Part shown: piece by piece, positions 1-4,607 of the stretch
Numbering within the stretch: the first letter of the stretch is position 1
How the letters are laid out: each line of letters starts with the position of its first letter
Origin: an uncultured Bacillota bacterium
GTDB taxonomy: Bacteria; Bacillota_I; Bacilli_A; RF39; UBA660
Reading direction: 5' to 3'
NCBI GenBank assembly: GCA_905200435.1
Contig: CAJKKJ010000074.1
Coordinates: 1 to 5,394, forward strand
DNA: 5,394 bases
Notes under the pieces: model-generated
What the model saw: the letters and a program-made list of their open reading frames with translations, nothing else
What the model was told of the DNA's origin: nothing
Databases searched by the model: none
Program-made: the position numbers and the translations under genes

Positions 1-1290
1 CATATTGGTCATAATGTAACATGTTTTGATTTTGATTAAGAAAATATAAAAACAATGAGAATGGGAAAGAGTCCTATATATGAAGATGGACTTGAAGAAT
101 TGATGAATGAAGATAAAGAAAGGTTAGTATACACAACAGACTATAAGATGGCTTATAAAGATGCTGATGTTATATTTATAGGCGTTGGTACACCTGAAAG
201 AATAGATGGTTCAGCGAATTTAGATTATGTAAAAACTGTAGTAAGACAAATTGCTGAAAGTGTTGAAAAGGATGTGGTAGTAGTTGTTAAATCTACTGTA
301 CCTATTGGAACAAATGATAAAGTTGAAGAATATTTAAAAAATAACGTAAAAAAAGGAATAAAAGTGTATGTTGCATCTAATCCCGAGTTCCTAGCGCAAG
401 GAACTGCTGTAAGGGATACATTACATGCTTCAAGAATAGTTGTTGGTACTGAAAATAGAGTGGCAGAAAGAATAATGAAAAAGCTTTATTCACCACTTAC
501 TAAAAAGCCATATAAGGTACCTTATTTATCAATGAATAGAAGAAGTGCTGAAATGGTTAAATATGCATCAAATGATTTTCTTGCACTTAAAATTTCTTAT
601 ATTAATGAAATCGCAAATTTTTGTGAGAGAGTAGGCGCTGATATCGAAGAAGTAACTAAAGGAATGGGTTATGATTCAAGAATAGGCAGTAAATTTTTGA
701 AAGCTGGTATAGGTTTTGGTGGTTCTTGTTTTCCTAAGGATACTAAAGCTTTACATTGGTTAAGTAAGGATTTGAATTGCGAACTAAAGACTGTGAAGGC
801 GTGCATTGAGGTAAATAGGGCTCAAAAAATTTTGATGTATAGAAAATTAAAGGAATATTTTGATAGTTTGGAGAATAAAAATATTGCTGTTTTGGGTTTA
901 ACTTTTAAACCTGGTACTGATGATTTGAGAGAGGCTCCTTCTATTGATAATATAGAATTATTATTAGATGAGGGTGCGAATGTTCGTGCTTATGATCCTA
1001 TTAGTGTAGAGAGTTTTAAGAAAAAGATTGCTTCTAAAATTACTAGTGATACAATTAATGGTAAGATTGAATATTTTAATTCTATTGATGAAGCAATAAC
1101 TGGTGTTGATGCAACATTAATAATGACGGAGTGGCCAGATGTTGTAAATTATGATATTAACAATTATTTAAAATTAATGAAGGAACCTTTAGTATTAGAT
1201 GGTAGAAATTGTTATAATTTAAAAGAAATGGCAAAAGCAAATATTGAATATGTTTCTGTTGGTAGAGAAAAGGTTTTGAGAAAAAAATAA
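1..1290 (+). pseudogene. ugd: UDP-glucose/nucleotide-sugar 6-dehydrogenase, interrupted by an in-frame stop; 5' end outside window
   Basis: The family oxidises UDP-glucose (or a related UDP-sugar) to the uronic acid with two NAD+, feeding capsule or cell-wall polysaccharide synthesis in the cytoplasm. The frame is open from base 1 and reads HIGHNVTCFDFD, the second strand of the Rossmann fold with its ribose-binding Asp, then TAA at 37-39, then continues in the same frame to 1290. Counting from Met at 55: GVGTP at 43-47, KSTVPIGT at 79-86, NPEFLAQG at 109-116, central helix SAEMVKYASNDFLALK at 164-179, catalytic Cys225 in GFGGSCFPKD, then the C-terminal UDP-binding domain with GLTFKPGTDDLRE (281-293). 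Everything downstream of the stop looks intact. Spacing across the stop matches family members without an indel, so one substitution (for example AAA or GAA to TAA) explains it. Restarting at Met 55 would give 411 residues lacking the GxGxxG loop, which should not bind NAD. UDP-glucose versus another UDP-sugar is undecided. Confidence 0.88.
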
Positions 1291-1315
1291 AGTTTCACGA
1301 AAGTGAAATTTTTTT
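1291..1315 (+). terminator. Rho-independent terminator of ugd
   Basis: Starting on the base after the ugd stop codon, AGTTTCAC (1291-1298) pairs with GTGAAATT (1303-1310): seven Watson-Crick pairs and one G-T pair. The loop is GAAA, a stable GNRA tetraloop. A run of seven T follows from 1309. It separates ugd transcription from the ORF6N cluster. Confidence 0.88.
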
Positions 1316-1344
1316 GATTTTTTAAAAGGATTTTCTATTTTTTT

Positions 1345-1608
1345 TATTGTATAGTATATGTGTGGGATAAAATAGATGAAATAATAAATGGGACGGTAAA
1401 AAATAATCCAAATAAGTTTCTGGATAGATTTAGTTTTAAATTATCTAATGAAGAATTGGCAATTTATTCAAGGTCGAAAATTTCGACCTTGAACAAGAAG
1501 ATTAGGTTTAGAAATTATGGAATAATGTGTTTCGATGCAATAGTATTGGAGTTAAAGATTGTTGTAGGAATTAGTATGAGAATTATAGATACTTTATGGA
1601 AATATTAG
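1345..1608 (+). pseudogene. Decayed ORF6N-domain unit A (82-codon frame from 1360)
   Basis: A frame from GTG 1360 to TAG 1606-1608 encodes 82 residues. It has no good ribosome-binding site, as the only AAAAGGA is about 30 bases upstream, so it may not be translated. Residues 10-33 (NGTVKNNPNKFLDRF, then SFKLSNEEL) align gap-free with residues 43-66 of the intact ORF6N protein at 1638-2501, about half identical: VK-N-N-F, then D-F-F-LS. The RSKIST stretch (38-43) sits where that protein has RFQNET. The highly conserved PYVFTEQG block is missing or scrambled, but GI(M)...LKIVVGISMRIIDTL near the end resembles the domain's last helices (GIAML...VSIKIMRNF). The first ~40 family residues and the whole C-terminal domain are absent; weak similarity may begin near 1345. 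I infer a truncated, decayed gene copy. A small functional protein is possible but less likely. Confidence 0.62.
1467..1493 (+). repeat. Perfect 13-bp inverted repeat (hairpin A) inside ORF6N unit A
   Basis: TTCAAGGTCGAAA (1467-1479) is the exact reverse complement of TTTCGACCTTGAA (1481-1493), with one A at 1480 as the centre. It spans codons Y36 to N45 of the frame, over RSKIST. The centre lies 9 bases after the first base of the Arg codon (1471). No T-run follows, so it is not an intrinsic terminator. A one-base spacer suits a DNA palindrome, or an RNA stem whose innermost pairs open. Confidence 0.93.
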
Positions 1609-1623
1609 ATTGTCAAATATATG

Positions 1624-1630
1624 AAGGAGG
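1624..1630 (+). promoter_or_regulatory. Strong ribosome-binding site of the intact ORF6N gene
   Basis: AAGGAGG ends 7 bases before ATG 1638, nearly perfect complementarity to the 16S 3' end. It fixes the start and suggests the gene is efficiently translated. A possible promoter lies upstream inside unit A (TTGTTG 1559-1564, TTATAG 1583-1588, spacing 18), but in DNA this AT-rich that is weak evidence. Confidence 0.85.
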
Positions 1631-1637
1631 AAAATAA

Positions 1638-2501
1638 ATGAATGAAATAATTGTTGATGATAAAAAGGTAGAAGATATGATATATGAAATAAGAGGAAAA
1701 CAGGTAATGTTAGATAGTGATTTAGCAAAACTTTATCAATGTAAGAATGGGACAAAGACAATTAATCTAGCCGTAAAAAGGAACATAAATAGATTTCCAG
1801 ATGATTTTTATTTTCAACTTAGTGATGAGGACATAAAAATATTGCGGTTTCAAAATGAAACCGCAAATCATATGACTAGAACAAAACCTTATGTATTTAC
1901 AGAACAAGGAATTGCAATGCTAGCAACAGCATTGAAAACTGAAGTTGCTTCTGATGTTAGTATTAAAATAATGCGAAACTTTGTTGAGATGAGAAAATAT
2001 ATAAATAGTAGTTTAATAGAACAAAAATATATAAATAATATGGTTATAAAACATGAAGATGAAATAAAACATTTATATGAATCATTTGATAAAATGAAAG
2101 AAAATACAAAGGCAAGTACAATATTTTACGATGGAGAAATATATGATGCATATTCTTTATTATTTAAAATATTAAATAAAGCAAAAAGTAAAATAATTAT
2201 AATAGATAATTATGCAGGAATTGAATTATTTGATTTAATAAAAGAAATAAAAGTTAAGATTATAGTTTATACAAAAAATGTGAATAATGAATTGTTAAAA
2301 AAATATAATAAAGAATATAACAATTTAGAAATAATAAAATGTGAACTATTTCACGACAGATTTATAATAATTGATAATAAAATATTATACTATTCAGGAG
2401 CATCATTTAAAGATTTAGGAAAGAAATGTTTTGCATTAACAAAAATTGAAGATGAGGAAATATTAAAAGGATTGCTAAAATATATGAAAAAAATAAACTA
2501 A
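1638..2501 (+). CDS. ORF6N-domain protein with C-terminal phospholipase-D-like half domain (unit B)
   Basis: A 287-residue protein. Residues ~10-122 form an ORF6N domain, a predicted DNA-binding domain common in phage antirepressors and mobile-element genes: IRGKQVMLDSDLAKLY (18-33), AVKRNINRFPDDFYFQLSDED (45-65), PYVFTEQGIAML (84-95), then a helix ending in MRKYI (118-122). Residues ~123-158 are a charged, probably coiled-coil linker. Residues ~160-287 resemble a phospholipase-D-type nuclease half domain, with DNYAGIE (190-196), FHDRFIIID (238-246) and GASFKDLGKK (254-263). The motif is HxR(x)4D (H239, R241, D246), with Arg for the usual HKD Lys; only one copy is present, so activity would need a dimer and is uncertain. 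This domain pairing recurs in ORF6N proteins annotated in gut bacteria; their role is unknown to me. No signal peptide or membrane segment is visible. The gene is flanked by two decayed relatives, and no phage gene lies in the window. Confidence 0.87.
   Translation: MNEIIVDDKKVEDMIYEIRGKQVMLDSDLAKLYQCKNGTKTINLAVKRNINRFPDDFYFQLSDEDIKILRFQNETANHMTRTKPYVFTEQGIAMLATALKTEVASDVSIKIMRNFVEMRKYINSSLIEQKYINNMVIKHEDEIKHLYESFDKMKENTKASTIFYDGEIYDAYSLLFKILNKAKSKIIIIDNYAGIELFDLIKEIKVKIIVYTKNVNNELLKKYNKEYNNLEIIKCELFHDRFIIIDNKILYYSGASFKDLGKKCFALTKIEDEEILKGLLKYMKKIN
1842..1866 (+). repeat. Perfect 11-bp inverted repeat (hairpin B) inside the intact ORF6N gene
   Basis: TTGCGGTTTCA (1842-1852) is the exact reverse complement of TGAAACCGCAA (1856-1866), with AAA between. 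It covers codons L69 to N77 (LRFQNETAN), in the variable loop between the FQLSDED and PYVFTEQG blocks. The centre (1854) is 9 bases after the first base of the Arg70 codon (1845), the same offset as in unit A although the stem sequence differs. It is also GC-richer than its surroundings. Confidence 0.93.
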
Positions 2502-2719
2502 GCAGTAGGTAAACTATTCGCAGGTTTCAAGAAAGATATACTTCAATTAAAATGAATTTTATAATTTGCGGTCAAAAAAATTGACCACAAAAATCAGTGG
2601 TATATCAAGGAAAAATAATAATTCTCTCCAATCAAACTTTTGCAATATTTAAACAAATCCTAAAAAATAATAAAGTCTATTCTAAAACTAATCTAAACAA
2701 AAGATATTTTAAACTATAA
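2502..2719 (+). pseudogene. Third, frameshifted ORF6N-domain remnant (unit C)
   Basis: No long open frame exists, but pieces in all three + frames spell an ORF6N domain in order. AV (2502-2507) is followed by TIRRFQERY (2513-2539), then LQL (2541-2549), then NEFYNLRSKKLTT (2551-2589) and KISGISRK. After a further shift come ILSNQTFAIFKQILKN (2621-2668) and KVYSKTNLNKRYFKL, up to TAA 2717-2719. These parallel the family blocks AVKRNIxRFPExYxFQL, NEFYNLRS, LPxxFTEQGIAMLxxILKN and the last helix. About three single-base shifts separate the pieces. The remnant starts on the base after the stop of unit B, so its N-terminus is missing, and no PLD-like domain follows. The order of pieces and the hairpin at the expected place make chance unlikely, though the segment after 2600 is weaker. 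With the promoter region downstream it accounts for this 343-base gap. Confidence 0.6.
2565..2591 (+). repeat. Imperfect inverted repeat (hairpin C) inside ORF6N remnant C
   Basis: GGTCAA (2570-2575) pairs with TTGACC (2581-2586) around AAAAA. After one C/A mismatch the pairing continues with TTTG (2565-2568) against CAAA (2588-2591), giving 10 pairs of 11. The centre (2578) is again 9 bases after the first base of the Arg codon CGG at 2569, in the LRSKKLTT piece. The right arm can alternatively pair as ACCAC (2584-2588) with GTGGT (2597-2601). Confidence 0.8.
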
Positions 2720-2741
2720 ATGTAAATAAATGTAAATAAAA
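2717..2741 (+). repeat. Short 10-base tandem repeat in the rlmN upstream region
   Basis: TGTAAATAAA occurs twice in direct succession (2721-2730, 2731-2740), with the period extending a few bases either side. A second short direct repeat, AAAAATGTC, lies just downstream at 2747-2755 and 2775-2783. Both sit between ORF6N remnant C and the rlmN promoter. In DNA this rich in A they may be incidental; no binding protein can be named. Confidence 0.5.
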
Positions 2742-2803
2742 TATAAAAAAATGTCTACAACAAGAAAAAAATAGAAAAATGTCGAACTAAAGAAATAAAA
2801 ATC

Positions 2804-2842
2804 TTTTGTTTTTTTTTATAATTTGTTATAATTAATGTGGGG
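2804..2842 (+). promoter_or_regulatory. Probable promoter and weak ribosome-binding site of the rlmN-stp-prkC operon
   Basis: Two consensus TATAAT boxes lie 10 bases apart, at 2817-2822 and 2827-2832. The second is preceded by TG one base upstream (2824-2825), making an extended -10 element that would tolerate the poor -35 region (TTTGTT 2805-2810, spacing 16). Initiation from it would fall near 2839, giving a leader of roughly 12 bases; from the first box, about 23 bases. The only ribosome-binding candidate is GGGG at 2839-2842, 8 bases before ATG 2851. A T-run at 2809-2817 may also slow upstream transcription, but its hairpin is too weak to call a terminator. Confidence 0.6.
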
Positions 2843-2850
2843 TAGTGCAA

Positions 2851-3879
2851 ATGAATATATACAATTTATCACAAGAACAATTAGAACAATATTTTATAAA
2901 CAAAAATGATAAAAAATATAGAGCTAAACAAATATATGAATGGTTATATCGGAAAAAAGTTAAAACATTTGATGAAATGGATAACATAAAAAAAGAAGTA
3001 AGAGAAGAATTAAAAAAAGATTTTACATTCGGAAAAATAGAAATAGTATCTAAATTATCAGATGTTGATGTTTATAAATATTTATTTAAATTAGAAGATA
3101 ACCAAATGGTTGAAGCTGTAGTAATGCATCATGATTATGGATTTAGTATTTGCTTATCAACACAAGTTGGATGTAACATGGGATGCTCTTTTTGCGAAAG
3201 TGGCCGAAGAAAAAAGGTAAGAAATCTAGAGTGTTATGAAATGATTTTACCAATATTAATGGTGGAAGAAGATTTAAATGTAAAAATAACAAGAGTAGTA
3301 TTAATGGGAATAGGCGAACCATTTGATAATTATGATAATGTTATAAACTTTATAAACATAATAAATAATCCTTTTGGGTTAGCAATCGGATCAAGACATA
3401 TAACAGTATCGACATGTGGTATTGTCCCAAAAATATATAAATTCATTGAAGATGGTAAACAAGTAAATTTGGCAATAAGTTTGCATGCACCAAATAATGA
3501 ATTAAGAAGTAAAATAATGAACATAAATAAAGCATATAAAATAGAAGAAGTTATCAAAGCTGTTAAAGAATATATAAATAAAACAAATAGAAGAGTAACA
3601 TTTGAATATATTTTATTAGATAACGTAAATGATAGTTTGGAATGTGCTAAAGAATTATGTGAATTACTAAAAGGTATGAATGTATATGTGAATTTGATAC
3701 CATACAATGCAACAAGTCATATAGAATATAAAAGAACAGAAGATAAAAAAATAAAAGAATTTCATGAATACTTATTAAAAAATGGGTTATGTTCAACAAT
3801 AAGAAGAGAGTTTGGCAGTAAAGTAAAAGCAGCATGTGGACAATTAAGATCCGACTATGAGGAGGGAAAAAGTGAATAG
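2851..3879 (+). CDS. rlmN: Dual-specificity rRNA/tRNA adenine-C2 methyltransferase RlmN (radical SAM)
   Basis: RlmN methylates C2 of A2503 in 23S rRNA and A37 in some tRNAs, using a 4Fe-4S cluster, SAM and a methyl-carrying Cys. Counting from ATG 2851 (342 residues, usual length): N-terminal helical domain with YRAKQIYEWLY (23-33), Glu88 of the VEAVVM strand, Cys101 in SICLSTQVGC, the CxxxCxxC cluster motif at Cys108, 112 and 115, GIGEPFDNYDN (153-163), HITVSTCGIVP (183-193), ISLHAPN (209-215), NLIPYN (281-286), and methyl-carrying Cys329 in AACGQLR. The segment after the cluster, FCESGRRKKVRNL, differs from the commoner FCASTLGGLKRNL and marks a subtype seen in some Firmicutes. All catalytic residues are present, and Cfr is less likely given the RlmN operon. 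A GTG at 2845 is in frame but only two bases from the GGGG, so ATG 2851 is preferred. It overlaps stp by 8 bases. Confidence 0.95.
   Translation: MNIYNLSQEQLEQYFINKNDKKYRAKQIYEWLYRKKVKTFDEMDNIKKEVREELKKDFTFGKIEIVSKLSDVDVYKYLFKLEDNQMVEAVVMHHDYGFSICLSTQVGCNMGCSFCESGRRKKVRNLECYEMILPILMVEEDLNVKITRVVLMGIGEPFDNYDNVINFINIINNPFGLAIGSRHITVSTCGIVPKIYKFIEDGKQVNLAISLHAPNNELRSKIMNINKAYKIEEVIKAVKEYINKTNRRVTFEYILLDNVNDSLECAKELCELLKGMNVYVNLIPYNATSHIEYKRTEDKKIKEFHEYLLKNGLCSTIRREFGSKVKAACGQLRSDYEEGKSE
3860..3866 (+). promoter_or_regulatory. Ribosome-binding site deciding the GTG start of stp
   Basis: AGGAGGG within the end of rlmN ends 5 bases before GTG 3872. The in-frame ATG at 3857 overlaps this element and has none of its own, so GTG 3872 is the true start. 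Translation is probably coupled to termination of rlmN at 3877-3879. Confidence 0.88.
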
Positions 3880-4606
3880 TTATTATTTAACCGATCCGGG
3901 AAAAGTTAGAACACATAACGAAGATAGTGTTGTTGTAATGACAAATGAAGCTGGTGAAAAATTAATGATTGTTGCTGATGGTATGGGTGGACATCGATCA
4001 GGTGAAATAGCATCTAGTATTGTTGTTTCTCATGTTGGAAAAAGTTTTACCGACAAAAAACAATTAGGAACAAAAGAAGAAGCAAAAGAATGGATGAAAA
4101 ACGTAATAAGTGAATCAAATGTTTTAATCTATAAATATACAATTGATAATCCAGATAGTATGGGAATGGGAACAACAATTGTAATGAGTTTAATAACAAA
4201 CGATTACTTATTATTTGGTAATATTGGTGATAGCAGTGGTTATGTTCTAAAAAATAATCATTTGCACAAAATCACTGTTGATCATACATTAGTTAATTTA
4301 CTTGTAAAATCAGGAGAATTAACAGAAGAAGAAGCTAGAGAACATCCAAGAAGAAATGTATTAATGAGAGCTCTTGGAACAAATATGAGTGTTGAAATGG
4401 ATATATTTGATGTTGAAACTGATGTTGATGGCGTGCTTTTATGTAGTGATGGTTTAACAAATATGCTAAAAGATGAACAAATTGTTAAAGTTTTAATAGA
4501 AGATATACCTGTTGAAAATAAAGTAAAGAAGTTAATAGTTAAATGCAATAATAGAGGTGGAACTGATAACATTTCAATTGCATACTTGGAGAAGAAAGAG
4601 GGATAA
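3872..4606 (+). CDS. stp: PP2C-family Ser/Thr protein phosphatase (partner of PrkC)
   Basis: A cytoplasmic, Mn2+/Mg2+-dependent phosphatase that reverses phosphorylation by the PASTA kinase encoded next; also called prpC. The 244-residue length fits the bacterial single-domain family (about 240-250). Motifs in order from GTG: RTHNED (13-18), VADGMGGHRSGE with metal-binding Asp36 and Gly37 (34-45), MGTT (99-102), FGNIGDSSGYVL (115-126), flexible flap with VDHTLVNLLVKSGELTEEEA (136-155), NVLMRALG (162-169), LLCSDGL with Asp193 (189-195), and GGTDNIS with Asp232 (229-235). All metal ligands are present. GDSS replaces the more frequent GDSR at 119-122, a position that is not a metal ligand. The start overlaps rlmN by 8 bases and the stop is 1 base before prkC, so the three genes are surely co-transcribed. 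Confidence 0.96.
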   Translation: MNSYYLTDPGKVRTHNEDSVVVMTNEAGEKLMIVADGMGGHRSGEIASSIVVSHVGKSFTDKKQLGTKEEAKEWMKNVISESNVLIYKYTIDNPDSMGMGTTIVMSLITNDYLLFGNIGDSSGYVLKNNHLHKITVDHTLVNLLVKSGELTEEEAREHPRRNVLMRALGTNMSVEMDIFDVETDVDGVLLCSDGLTNMLKDEQIVKVLIEDIPVENKVKKLIVKCNNRGGTDNISIAYLEKKEG

Positions 4607-4607
4607 A

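Noticed and set aside
24..37. TTTTGA tandem repeat beside the ugd stop codon, as a phase-variation tract
   Set aside because: Only about two copies of a 6-base unit, so slippage would keep the frame and not remove the stop; the stop needs only one substitution.
37..39. Stop codon recoding in this organism
   Set aside because: TAA or TAG end every other complete gene at the expected place and TGA is not read through in any gene, so the standard code fits.
1467..2591. The three hairpins as intrinsic terminators or as Rickettsia-type palindromic element insertions
   Set aside because: None is followed by a T-run. They are about 25-27 bases long and replace rather than extend the family sequence, whereas Rickettsia palindromic elements are inserted segments of roughly 100 bases or more.
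2698..2808. 8-bp inverted repeat CAAAAGAT / ATCTTTTG around the pre-rlmN region, and a weak AAAGA/TCTTT hairpin before the T-run
   Set aside because: Long spacing or very weak A-T stems in AT-rich DNA; expected by chance, and not enough for a terminator or attachment site.
3330..3835. Open frames on the - strand opposite rlmN (3330-3707 and 3647-3835)
   Set aside because: They are antisense to a strongly conserved enzyme, encode low-complexity hydrophobic peptides, and have no ribosome-binding site or recognisable domain.
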